A stretch of 64,000 nt of DNA. It comes from an uncultured Collinsella sp. (lineage in GTDB: Bacteria; Actinomycetota; Coriobacteriia; Coriobacteriales; Coriobacteriaceae). Each line of letters starts with the position of its first letter. Positions within the stretch are counted from its first letter, which is position 1. A program made the position numbers and the translations under genes. The stretch spans positions 1-64,000 of the forward strand of contig CAUBMI010000002.1 of NCBI GenBank assembly GCA_958436995.1, given 5' to 3'. The notes under the pieces were generated by a model that had not been told where the DNA came from, did no database searches, and saw only the letters and a program-made list of their open reading frames with translations. Positions 7,889-16,489 of this stretch are shown piece after piece.

Positions 7889-9433
7889 CTAGTCTTGGGG
7901 TGTCCAGGACCAGAAGAAGTTGATGAGGGCTACGCGCGAGGAGGCACCTGTCTTTTTGTTGATCGAAGCGATGTGGCGATAGAGCGTGGAACGCGAAAGG
8001 AAGAGTGCCGCCGCCACGTCCTGCACGCTGTCGTCCGAAACGACCAGTGCCTCCAGAACATCGCGCTCGCGCTTGGTGAGCCCAAAGGCGGCAACGAAGC
8101 CATCGAGCCGATCGTCAAACGAAAGCTCCGGCGCCTCCAGGGGCATCGTGTCGGCCTGGCCGGGCTCACAGCTCACGCCAAGATCGTCGGTGGCAAGCGC
8201 CAGCCTGCCGCGCGTCGCCTCGCCCTCACCGTCTTGTCCAAACTGTCCCAACAGCGAAATCGCGATGCCGACAAACAGCACGAGCACGACGCTCACTGCC
8301 GCCAGCACGTTCTGGCTCGAGACAATCGCCACCGCCGGCGCCGTCACGAGCATCGAGCAAACGTTGTTGACAACACGGCCCATGCACGGCCACAGATACG
8401 CCCAGCGGGCATACATCGAAATCGCGGCGAACTTCGCGGTGAAGAACACCACGAAAAAGCCCGTGCCAAGGTAAAAGATAATCGTGGCGGCAAGCGTGTT
8501 GCCACCGTTGCCATCGGTGATAAGTACAAAGAACGAGAGCGTGGACAGCATGGCGGCGCACGTCATGATGATATTCATATACGAACGCCCACGCAGGTCA
8601 TACAGGACGCCGGCGGCAAGGGCGCTCACAACCAGCAGCAAGCGCGGCCAGTCGCCCAGATCGATAGCGCCAGCGGCATGCGAGGTCGTAAGGCCGGCAT
8701 TGAGGGCCGCGAACACGCCGGTGAGGCAAGCGGTCGCCACCGTCAGACGCACCACGGCACCCTGAAAGGCCGCCTTTGCCTCGGGGTCATCATGCCACCT
8801 GGCGCCACGCTCCGACGCATCGACCGATAGCTCGGCAATCTCGACCTCGAACTCGGGCGCAGGCTCATCACGCAATTTAGCGCGGCGGACACCGTGAAGC
8901 AGCCCCACCAGCGCAATCGCACAGGCAATGAGAACAGACTGCTGGGGAATGCCCGCAGGCATCACCATATGGTTGAGCACCTGCACCAAAATGCCCACAG
9001 CATAGGAAACCGCCACGGTGCGCGCCAGGCAGGGCGTCTGCGCAAAACGCCGCGCAAGATTGGCATGGGCGGTCGATCCGCAATAGCCCAGGGCGCAGCA
9101 CGCCACCAGGCCGCCGGCAATTACTACCTCAAACCGCATTGCCATAATCATCAGCAGCAACGCCGATACCAACAGCACGCCCGTAATATCGCTCGTCGCA
9201 TCGATCGTCTGGGGACGGCGATAGTACAGAAATGGGCGCACGAAAAAGCCAATCACGCTCGCGCCGACAACGATGCTCTCGTAGATGACGACCTCACTCG
9301 ATGGCACGAACTCGGCCATGCGCGCATCAAAGAAATACTCGCACGCCATAAACGTGAAGAAGAACAGCGCTAGGCACAGAATCTCCCGCATGCCCCGGCG
9401 CAAATATGCGGTTGTGTCTCCCAGGTCCCTCAT
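7889..9433 (-). CDS. Membrane-embedded LuxR-type transcription regulator
   Basis: 514 residues. About the first 420 form roughly twelve hydrophobic helices, like an MFS-type fold; the last 65 form a LuxR/NarL helix-turn-helix (LTKRERDVLEALVVSDDSVQDVAAALFLSR... and a recognition helix ending in STLYRHIASINKKTG). Such fusions are abundant in Coriobacteriia and are thought to sense a membrane or small-molecule signal directly without a kinase. GGGGGTTACC precedes the ATG at 9433; an upstream in-frame start at 9469 is less likely. It stands alone, with no obvious partner. The target is unknown; the adjacent zinc-ribbon/lipoprotein genes are candidates. Confidence 0.88.
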   Translation of the reverse strand: MRDLGDTTAYLRRGMREILCLALFFFTFMACEYFFDARMAEFVPSSEVVIYESIVVGASVIGFFVRPFLYYRRPQTIDATSDITGVLLVSALLLMIMAMRFEVVIAGGLVACCALGYCGSTAHANLARRFAQTPCLARTVAVSYAVGILVQVLNHMVMPAGIPQQSVLIACAIALVGLLHGVRRAKLRDEPAPEFEVEIAELSVDASERGARWHDDPEAKAAFQGAVVRLTVATACLTGVFAALNAGLTTSHAAGAIDLGDWPRLLLVVSALAAGVLYDLRGRSYMNIIMTCAAMLSTLSFFVLITDGNGGNTLAATIIFYLGTGFFVVFFTAKFAAISMYARWAYLWPCMGRVVNNVCSMLVTAPAVAIVSSQNVLAAVSVVLVLFVGIAISLLGQFGQDGEGEATRGRLALATDDLGVSCEPGQADTMPLEAPELSFDDRLDGFVAAFGLTKRERDVLEALVVSDDSVQDVAAALFLSRSTLYRHIASINKKTGASSRVALINFFWSWTPQD

Positions 9434-9772
9434 GGTAACCCCCACCCGCTTTGTTGTCCGGAACACCATTTTAATAAAGAACCAATCTCAATATCGAAGC
9501 CAAGTTCGAAATGTTGCAAATTCGACCCCAGCCGTCCGCATGACGCCGCGATTTTGAGCCGCATGACCCAGAAGGGGCGCGCGCGGCTTGCAGCTCGACA
9601 AGGAGTGCCCTCCAACTGCCACTCATTTAAGCACTCATTTAAGTACGTCCCCAATGAGTAAGCAAAGGGTGCGACGGAATGGCTCCCCTTGGCAGCTTGA
9701 AGCCGTCATGCAGGAACCATTCCGTCACAGCCTAATGAAAGGGACTGGGTTGTAAATGTTGGAGAAGAGCCG
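9434..9772. repeat. Gene-free stretch with two palindromes
   Basis: No gene seen. Bases 9633-9659 are the family ACTCATT-TAAGTACGTCCCC-AATGAGT; a truncated left arm repeats just before it. Bases 9673-9682 and 9717-9726 form a 10-bp inverted repeat (gacggaatgg/ccattccgtc). The rest is probably the LuxR gene's promoter region. Confidence 0.7.
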
Positions 9773-11086
9773 TTAGCGCCCGGGGGCCAGGATCACCAGC
9801 GCGTCGTGCTCAAAGGGATGCTGCGCCACGCGCACGGTGCCGTCACCGTTGTCACGGACGGGCAGCTTTGCGATGCGCTTGTCCTCCATGTCGAGGACCG
9901 TCGCCGTCCAGCCACGCGCGCCGTCGAGCTTAAACTTGAGCGCCGTGGTACGCGGCAGGTACGCGACGATGCGATCGCCAACGCGCGCCACACGGATGGA
10001 CTCGCGCGCGTCGTCGAGGAGCTCCTGCGCCGGAACCACGGCAAGTGCATCGTCGGCAGCCGTAGCGCCCAGGGCGGCAAGCACGTGCTCGATCGCGCCA
10101 AAGTCCCACACACCCGCAAACTGCAGGCACTCTTGCCAGCGGAAGGGCATGTCAAAGCCCTCGCCCAGGACCGAGCCCTGGCTGCGCGATGTCTGCCAGT
10201 TCCACACGCCGTGTGCGCCATAGGTCACGCCGGCACTGGCGCCGGCAAGAATCGACGACCATACGCTCGCGCGGCAATCCTGCGCGGTAAAACGCCAGTA
10301 GACGTTGCGCGACGCACCCATCTGCTCGTAGCAAGGCTCGGAGTTGACCATCGGCTTTTTGGGATAGTTGGCGATAAAGTCCTGCGGCAGACGCCATGCC
10401 TCGGGCTGGCCCTCGTAGTTGTGGCCGGGCTGGAACATATAAAAGTCCAGACGGTCCAGATACTGCGCCGGAATGGTGCGGTTACCGCGGTTGATATGCA
10501 TGGTGCGCAGTGCCTCGGGCGCGCGCTTGACGACCTCGTCGAGGGCGTCCTCGTAATAGGCGATCGCCTCGTCGCCGGCAAAGTCGGTATCGCCCGTCAC
10601 CACGTAGACGGGGTCGAACTCGCCCAGGTTCTCGACGACGCGGGCAACGTGGACGCGAACCTCCTCACGCGGCATAACCTCGGCGCCGCAACGCTCGGCG
10701 ATCTTGGCGCCCCAGGTACCGGGCACGTAATTGCACCACATGAGAACGAGCGCCGGACGAATGCCGTGCTCGACGGCAGCACGGCACATGGCGGCGGCAC
10801 GATCCCAGTACGCCTGGTTGGGACGGGACCAATCAAAGTGCACGCCGTCCTCGCTGGCATAGGGCCAAATGCCCAGGTCGGGGCAGCAGCGATCCCACTG
10901 CGGCAGCGTGTTGATCTGCAGTGCGTTCATACCCTGCTCGGCACGGCGGGTCAGGTAGTAATCCCAGTCGTTCTCGGCGATGCTCGTAAATGCGCTCCAG
11001 CACGTATCGGCAAACCAGAAGAACGGTTTGCCCTCGCACAAAAAGCCATCCTGGCGACCGTTGACGGTCAGCTTTCCCAAACTCAT
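9773..11086 (-). CDS. Apiosidase-like glycoside hydrolase (DUF4038 family)
   Basis: 437 residues, no signal peptide, so probably cytoplasmic. The N-terminal strand LTVNGRQ...FFWFADTCW and the TIM-barrel domain match the DUF4038 family, whose characterised GH140 member removes apiose from rhamnogalacturonan II. Candidate catalytic acids are the Asp of GDTDF (166 or 168) and a Glu of NSEPCYE (250 or 254). The last 80 residues form the beta domain usually called putative collagen-binding. AAAGGA precedes the ATG at 11086. It follows the PTS gene on the same strand, with a hairpin between. Substrate is not proved: the family includes other activities, but cytoplasmic location implies an imported, perhaps phosphorylated, glycoside. 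Confidence 0.85.
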   Translation of the reverse strand: MSLGKLTVNGRQDGFLCEGKPFFWFADTCWSAFTSIAENDWDYYLTRRAEQGMNALQINTLPQWDRCCPDLGIWPYASEDGVHFDWSRPNQAYWDRAAAMCRAAVEHGIRPALVLMWCNYVPGTWGAKIAERCGAEVMPREEVRVHVARVVENLGEFDPVYVVTGDTDFAGDEAIAYYEDALDEVVKRAPEALRTMHINRGNRTIPAQYLDRLDFYMFQPGHNYEGQPEAWRLPQDFIANYPKKPMVNSEPCYEQMGASRNVYWRFTAQDCRASVWSSILAGASAGVTYGAHGVWNWQTSRSQGSVLGEGFDMPFRWQECLQFAGVWDFGAIEHVLAALGATAADDALAVVPAQELLDDARESIRVARVGDRIVAYLPRTTALKFKLDGARGWTATVLDMEDKRIAKLPVRDNGDGTVRVAQHPFEHDALVILAPGR

Positions 11087-11221
11087 CTGCATGTCCTTTC
11101 GTTTGATAAAGGATTTGCGAACCGCCGAGGGCTTTCGCGGTAACCCCGCGCGAAAGCACCCGCCGCTTGGCAAACCATCGCGGGCGAATACCGTCCGCCC
11201 CATCAGTCTACCTTGCAAGAA

Positions 11222-11253
11222 GGGCCCCGCCGGGCTTACGCCTGACGGGGCCC
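11222..11253 (-). terminator. GC-rich hairpin between PTS and glycosidase genes
   Basis: GGGCCCCG (11222-11229) pairs with CGGGGCCC (11246-11253). It lies about 40 bases beyond the PTS stop. It may end most transcripts and lower expression of the downstream glycosidase. Confidence 0.6.
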
Positions 11254-11294
11254 TGTCGTGTAGGTGAGGTCATATGTGACCGAACGGTTTGGCC

Positions 11295-12722
11295 TTAGGC
11301 CTCCATCTCGGCGAGTTCCTCCTTGGAGAAGCCGCAGGCAAAGACGACGGCAGCGGCGATGACAAAGGAGATTGCCATACCAACGATAGCCCAGACGGTG
11401 TTCATCTGGCCACCCTGCAGGTAGTTGGTGAAGACCAGGAAGTTGGAGGCACCGCCTGCGAGGTAGTAGGTAACACCCATGAGGCCGGAGAACACAGCGC
11501 CGATAGCACCGCCGATGAACATGCCAAACATGGTGCGACGGAAGCGCATGAGGATGCCGAAGAGCGCGGGCTCGGTGACGCCGCCGGCGATGGCGGAGAT
11601 GACGTAACCGATGGCGAGAGACTTCTCGTCGGGGTTCTTCATCTTGAGGAAGGCACCGAAGGCGCAGCCCCAGACAGCGGCCATAGCGCAGTTGGTGGAA
11701 ACGAAGACGAAGGGATCGTAACCGGCAGCGATGATCTGAACCTGGGCGAGCAGGATGACGGGCATGTGCATGCCGCAGACCACGAAGAGCTGCCAGAAGG
11801 CGCCGAGGATGGCCATGACGATCAGGATGCCGATGCCGCCAAGGTCAGCAAGGCCGAAGAGGGCGTTGGCGATCAGCGTACCGATCTCGTTGCCGATCGG
11901 AGCGAGGACGATGAAGGCAATGGGGATCGTGACGATCATGGTGCAGAACGGCGTGAAGACCGTGGACAGCACGTCGGGCATAACCTTCTTAAAGAACTTC
12001 TCGATGAAGTACAGGACGGGCACCGAAAGGATGATCGGCAGGACGGACTGCTGGTAGTTGGCAGCGGCGATCTGGATGCCGTAGACGGAGATGATTCCGC
12101 CGCCCTCCTGGGTGGCGACGCTCACCACGGAAGGAGCCATGAGGGCGCCACCGAGCAGCATGCCGAGCACCGGGCTGGCGCCGAGCTTCTTAGCCGCGGC
12201 ATAACCCAGGTAGATGGGGATAAAGGTGAACGTGGCCTCGTACAGCGTGGTGTAGAGGAACGTATAGGTCGGGTCGTCGGCCGAGAGCACACCGAGCATG
12301 GTGGGGCCGAGGACGGCCGCGATGGTACGGAACAGACCGCCGGCCATGAGCAGCGGGATGAGCTGGGTCATGGAGCCCGACAGATAGTCAAGGATGATGT
12401 TAGGCAGGTTCTTGAGCTCGAACTTCTGCTTGGAAGCATCGAGGTTCTCGTCGACGGCGGCACCCTGCTTGACGCCGGAGATGGCGACGAACTCGGCGAG
12501 CACCTTGGGCACGTTCTGGCCGATGATGACCTGGAGCTGGCTGCCGGCGAACTGGCATCCCAGAACACCCTTGACCTTCTTGATCTTCTCCACGTCGGCC
12601 TTGTTGTTGTCCTTGAGCGTCAGACGCAGGCGCGTCATGCAGTTGGTGGCGACGGAAACATTCTCCGCACCGCCCACGAGCTCGAGGACATCGGTGGCAA
12701 TCTGCTTGTTATCTACTGCCAT
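11295..12722 (-). CDS. PTS system EIIBC permease, beta-glucoside class
   Basis: Imports and phosphorylates a sugar. 475 residues: EIIB domain (1-90) with the phosphocysteine motif NCMTRLR (Cys28), then an EIIC membrane domain with about ten helices including the substrate signature region GG-TEPALFGILMRF. No EIIA domain is fused, so that must come from elsewhere. GGGGAGGGG lies 4 bases before the ATG at 12722. It is divergent from the esterase gene across a 490-base region with palindromic operators. By sequence class the substrate is a glucoside or sucrose/trehalose-type sugar; context suggests an apiosylated or other decorated glycoside. Confidence 0.9.
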   Translation of the reverse strand: MAVDNKQIATDVLELVGGAENVSVATNCMTRLRLTLKDNNKADVEKIKKVKGVLGCQFAGSQLQVIIGQNVPKVLAEFVAISGVKQGAAVDENLDASKQKFELKNLPNIILDYLSGSMTQLIPLLMAGGLFRTIAAVLGPTMLGVLSADDPTYTFLYTTLYEATFTFIPIYLGYAAAKKLGASPVLGMLLGGALMAPSVVSVATQEGGGIISVYGIQIAAANYQQSVLPIILSVPVLYFIEKFFKKVMPDVLSTVFTPFCTMIVTIPIAFIVLAPIGNEIGTLIANALFGLADLGGIGILIVMAILGAFWQLFVVCGMHMPVILLAQVQIIAAGYDPFVFVSTNCAMAAVWGCAFGAFLKMKNPDEKSLAIGYVISAIAGGVTEPALFGILMRFRRTMFGMFIGGAIGAVFSGLMGVTYYLAGGASNFLVFTNYLQGGQMNTVWAIVGMAISFVIAAAVVFACGFSKEELAEMEA

Positions 12723-12828
12723 GGGACCCCTCCCCATATCTTCGTGTGCCAGCCCCCTTGGGCTTAGGCACGCCTTTGGCCCGGCGACTATAACCCCTTA
12801 CGGTTGCCGGACCCTTGGATACGCTTTT

Positions 12829-12845
12829 GTAAACAAGGTGTTTAC
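12829..12845. promoter_or_regulatory. Candidate LacI-type operator, PTS side
   Basis: GTAAACA-AGG-TGTTTAC is a perfect inverted repeat with a 3-base centre, about 105 bases upstream of the PTS start. More half-sites (GTTTAC, AGTTTACAC) follow at once. The half-sites match those upstream of the sugar isomerase at 36803-36839. Confidence 0.6.
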
Positions 12846-13066
12846 TGAACGTTTACGGGCTTTAGTTTACACGGAGCGCCGAATTTATGGCAATTTTGCC
12901 GTCTACAGTCCGGTGAACGGTAGGTAATCGGGGGTGAACGTATTTGAATGGCGGGAAATGGTCTCTTTGACCCTCTATTGATATATAGCCATTTACGTGG
13001 GATTTTATTTTGATGAACACCTCACTGATCTGTTAACTCATCAACAGAATCCCTGCTAGAAGCTAG

Positions 13067-13080
13067 TAAACATATGTTTA
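13067..13080. promoter_or_regulatory. Candidate operator in the divergent region
   Basis: TAAACATATGTTTA is a perfect 14-base palindrome, embedded in AGTA/AGTA context, 133 bases before the esterase start. Same half-site as the sites at 12829 and 13149. Confidence 0.55.
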
Positions 13081-13148
13081 GTAGCTCACGACGTGTTCAA
13101 TTTTGCCGTTTACCGAGTTCATCTGGTTATTCTTCAATTCTAGATTAC

Positions 13149-13164
13149 ACTAAACATGTTTAGT
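13149..13164. promoter_or_regulatory. Candidate operator at the esterase promoter
   Basis: ACTAAACATGTTTAGT is a perfect 16-base palindrome, 49 bases before the esterase ATG, close to where RNA polymerase would sit. Its central ATG opens the long form of the esterase frame, which is therefore an unlikely start. Confidence 0.6.
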
Positions 13165-13212
13165 TTGTATTGCCGCAGATGCCAGGCATTCGCGGCGCAA
13201 GGGAGGCAGCTC

Positions 13213-14550
13213 ATGGAACTCAAATTGTGTACCTACGCAACCGTCACCACCTTGGGCGACTTTGGCCCCTGGATCAGCAAGGTCGTACTCGACCTGCCCT
13301 GCACCGTGCGCGCCAACGACATCGACGCGAACACCTTCCATATATATGTAGAGCGTCACGAGCGCTCGGGCGATGTTCTGATGCGCAAGGAACGCGGCGC
13401 CGACCATGCCGCGCCCTCCGTGGGTTACATCGACATTCTCGCCGCATATCCGTGCGACGAGAACGGACGTAAGCTCGCCGTGGGCACCCATGTGGCGCTC
13501 GAGGTCGCCGAGCAGCGCCTGACCAAAAAGATCGAAGGCGGCGTCATGGGCTCGCGCATGCTCGATGACCAGTTGCACATCACGCAGCTCGCGGCTCTTC
13601 CCGGCAACGACGGCGACGATCCCACCTGCGGCCTGGTCTTCGACACCTGCCGTGGCGATATCTGCCCTGCGCTCAAAGGCTGGAGCAACGACACGCAAAA
13701 GACCGCCGTCGACGGTATCGCGCTCGAATACGGCTTCTTTGAGCCCAGCTTTAAGGCCGAGGACTCGGCATGCTTCAACCCCTTTGCGCCCGAGGCCACG
13801 GCCGTGCCCCAAAAGGCACCGCTCGTGGTGTATCTGCACGGCGCCGGCGAGGGCAAGGGCGCCACGCAGGGCGAAGGCGCCACGCGCGCCTATATCGGCA
13901 ACCGCGTGACGGCCATCAGCCAGGCGCAGATCCAGCGCTACTTTGGCGGCTTTGCCTGGGTGCTCGTACCGCAGTCGCCCACGTTTTGGATGGACAACGG
14001 CGTCGAGCAGCTTGGTCACTCCAACCAGAGCATCTACTCCCCCGTGCTCAAGGCACTTATCGATGAGTTTGTCGCCGAGCATGCCGACCGCATCGACACC
14101 GACCGCATCGTGGTCGCCGGTCTTTCCAACGGCGGCTTTATGACCCTGCGCCTGTGCGCCGACTACCCCGATTTCTTCGCCGCGGGCCTTCCCTGCTGCG
14201 CCCCGTGGTACAACGCCACGGACGAGGACGTGGCCGCGCTCGCCAAGACGCCGCTGTGGTTTACGCACTCCAAGGGCGACGAGCTCGTGTCACCGCAACA
14301 GACCGTGCTGCCGCTCACGGCGCGCCTGCGCGATGCCGGCGCCAACGTGCACCTCACCTACTTTAGCCATGTCGAGGACCTGACCGGCGTGTATCGCGAG
14401 GCCGACGGCTCGGCCAAGAAGACGTTCAACCACGGCGTGTGGATCCACCAATTCAACGACCTGTGTTATCAAGACTTCGACGGGGGCAACGTACTCATCG
14501 ACGGCGAGCCGGTGGGCTGCTGGGAGTGGTCGGCCAGGGTCGACCGCTAA
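13213..14550 (+). CDS. Alpha/beta-hydrolase esterase, prolyl-oligopeptidase-like
   Basis: 445 residues without signal peptide. A beta-rich N-terminal domain (1-195) precedes an alpha/beta-hydrolase domain: oxyanion HGAG at 209-212, nucleophile motif GLSNGG with Ser305, an acidic residue near THSKGDELV, and a C-terminal His in GVWIHQFND. This layout is shared with feruloyl/acetyl esterases and predicted peptidases in polysaccharide loci. GGGAGG precedes the ATG; the longer frame starts inside the operator at 13149 and is rejected. It is first in an operon with the nucleoside-hydrolase-like gene. It might remove acyl groups from imported glycosides; substrate unknown. Confidence 0.8.
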   Translation: MELKLCTYATVTTLGDFGPWISKVVLDLPCTVRANDIDANTFHIYVERHERSGDVLMRKERGADHAAPSVGYIDILAAYPCDENGRKLAVGTHVALEVAEQRLTKKIEGGVMGSRMLDDQLHITQLAALPGNDGDDPTCGLVFDTCRGDICPALKGWSNDTQKTAVDGIALEYGFFEPSFKAEDSACFNPFAPEATAVPQKAPLVVYLHGAGEGKGATQGEGATRAYIGNRVTAISQAQIQRYFGGFAWVLVPQSPTFWMDNGVEQLGHSNQSIYSPVLKALIDEFVAEHADRIDTDRIVVAGLSNGGFMTLRLCADYPDFFAAGLPCCAPWYNATDEDVAALAKTPLWFTHSKGDELVSPQQTVLPLTARLRDAGANVHLTYFSHVEDLTGVYREADGSAKKTFNHGVWIHQFNDLCYQDFDGGNVLIDGEPVGCWEWSARVDR

Positions 14551-14629
14551 GCCCTCCCATCGCGGGGACCGGGGTTTAGTCTTGCCTTGCGCGTAACTGG
14601 CTGAATTGATTTTGATTGGAGCTGTTCCT

Positions 14630-16141
14630 ATGTCCCAGAAGTTGACTCGGGTGATTGTTACCACTGATATGGAAGTCGATGATATGAACTCACTTGTTCA
14701 TTTGGCTCTGTATCTCAACTTGCTTGATGTTCAGGCTGTGGTGTATACGGCTTCGCAGTATCACTTTCTTGGGGATGGGGTTCATACGCTCGGCGAGGTG
14801 AATTCGCATTGGCGGACCAAAGGGCGGCGCTCTTATGAGTGGGCTGTTGTGCCTCATGAGCCCGATCCGCTAGCCGGCGAGCTTCGTGAGTATCGGCCGT
14901 TTCCCGAGCATTGGATTGAGAGTCTCTGGAGTAATGAATATGCCCAGGCTTGGCCGCAGTTGCAGGCAAATGCGGCCGCTGCCGGTGAGCCGCCGTTTCC
15001 CACGCCCGCCCAGATGATCGAGCGCACCTTTGTGGGAAATGTTGCCTTTGAGGGTGATGTGACTGAGGAAACTGAGGGGTCTCGCGTAATTGCGCAGGCG
15101 ATTCTGGATGATGATCCGCGTACGTTATGGTTGCTCAGCTGGGGTGGTATGAATACGATCGTTCGCGCCCTCATGAGTATTGCCGAGCGCTATCGCGCCA
15201 CGCCCGAGTGGCCCGCCGTGCAGCAGCAGGTCTATCAGAAGGTGCGCGTGATGGGCGTTGCCGATGGCGTGGGACAGGACAACTCGTGGCTCGACCATGG
15301 GCGCGAGCTCTTTCCCGAGCTCATCTTTTGGCGTACGCCCTATATGTATGGCAACTATTTCGACGCCAAAACAGCTCAGCCCGATACGCTGCCGCTGTTT
15401 AAGGCTCCCTGGCCCGAGCAGAATCTCACGCAGGGCAACGGCCCCCTCATGGCACGCTATATGCTCTATGGCGATGGTAAGGTCTACGAAAACGAGCCTG
15501 AGCGCTTTCAGTTTGGCAAGCATGCCCGTCTGGATTGGGGCCTGGAAGGCATGCCCGCGATGCAGTTTGAGCGCGGCGATTTTATGGCCGAAGGCGACAG
15601 CATGACCTATATTCCGCTGCTGCCGTTTGGCCTGCGCGGTATCGACGACCGCGGCTTCGATACGCTGCTGGGACGCATGTTTTTTGATGGGCATCCCGAT
15701 GCGAACGCGCCCGCCGGTTTTGCCTCCATCGGCACGCCCGCAGACGACAATCTCAATCCCTATCTGCGTGCCTATCAGGAAGACTTTGCCGCCCGCGCGC
15801 AATGGTGTGCCCATGATCCGGCCATCTGCTCGCATCCGGCGCATGTTGTCGAGGTCACTGCCGACCGCAGCGCCACAGCCGGCGAGCGCGTCAACCTTAC
15901 AGCGACCATCGTCGACCCCGACGGCAAGGGCTTCGATGCACATTGGGATGTGGCCGTAGACCCATCGAGCTATGCAGGCGTCCAGGATCTGTCGATGTGG
16001 CAAGAATGCACGGTAGACACCGCTTTCATCGTGCCCGCCGACGCGCGACCCGGCGACCGCCTTGTGCTCACCCTCACCGTCCAGACGCGCGCCGAGCGCC
16101 CCTGCACCCGCTACGCCCAAATCGCCGTAACCGTGGCATAG
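14630..16141 (+). CDS. Nucleoside-hydrolase-like protein (DUF1593 family)
   Basis: 503 residues. The N-terminal domain begins RVIVTTDMEVDDMNS, the Asp-rich metal site of inosine-uridine hydrolase folds in the DUF1593 form; LLSWGGMNTI and VADGVGQDNSWL follow. The last 85 residues form an immunoglobulin-like beta domain. Most relatives I know are secreted; this one has no signal peptide, so it should act in the cytoplasm. TTGGAG lies about 9 bases before the ATG at 14630. The first 500 bases use more T-ending codons than the rest, which suggests foreign or recombinant origin of that part. It probably cleaves a glycosidic bond; substrate unknown. Confidence 0.78.
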   Translation: MSQKLTRVIVTTDMEVDDMNSLVHLALYLNLLDVQAVVYTASQYHFLGDGVHTLGEVNSHWRTKGRRSYEWAVVPHEPDPLAGELREYRPFPEHWIESLWSNEYAQAWPQLQANAAAAGEPPFPTPAQMIERTFVGNVAFEGDVTEETEGSRVIAQAILDDDPRTLWLLSWGGMNTIVRALMSIAERYRATPEWPAVQQQVYQKVRVMGVADGVGQDNSWLDHGRELFPELIFWRTPYMYGNYFDAKTAQPDTLPLFKAPWPEQNLTQGNGPLMARYMLYGDGKVYENEPERFQFGKHARLDWGLEGMPAMQFERGDFMAEGDSMTYIPLLPFGLRGIDDRGFDTLLGRMFFDGHPDANAPAGFASIGTPADDNLNPYLRAYQEDFAARAQWCAHDPAICSHPAHVVEVTADRSATAGERVNLTATIVDPDGKGFDAHWDVAVDPSSYAGVQDLSMWQECTVDTAFIVPADARPGDRLVLTLTVQTRAERPCTRYAQIAVTVA

Positions 16142-16194
16142 CAAGGGCGGCGCCCACATTCGGCAGCCGCCGCATTCGGCAAAGAGTATCCCCA

Positions 16195-16368
16195 GGCGTC
16201 AAACGAGCGGGGATTTTTGGACACCCAAACAACGAGAGTGGACAATCTCCCACTTTGAGCCCACAAGCAGGCCAAAAATGGGAGATTATCCACTCTCGTT
16301 CTGCGAGCACTCATTGGGGACGTACTTAAATGAGTAGTTTCACTCATTTAAGTACGTCCCCAATGAGT
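16195..16368. repeat. Composite repeat of two palindromes (copy 1)
   Basis: Bases 16233-16298 form a hairpin whose 20-base arms (cgagagtggacaatctccca and its near complement) differ at one position. Bases 16309-16368 form a perfect 26-base-arm palindrome made of two inverted copies of the ACTCATT...GTCCCC...AATGAGT unit. A leader segment gatttttggac precedes them. The same order occurs at 25005-25145. The remaining gene-free bases up to 16489 look like promoter sequence. Confidence 0.8.
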
Positions 16369-16489
16369 AGGAAAAATGGGCCATGTGTCCCAGTTGTGGA
16401 GACTCGTTGAGCCGTCTGGGTATCGTGAAAGGCTGCGCACTCCCCCATCATCAAAAGTGACACACGCTACCAGTTGATGGGAGGCAGCC

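Noticed and set aside
13156..13212. Longer N-terminus for the esterase (ATG at 13156)
   Set aside because: This ATG is the centre of the ACTAAACATGTTTAGT palindrome and has no ribosome binding site; GGGAGG before 13213 is better.
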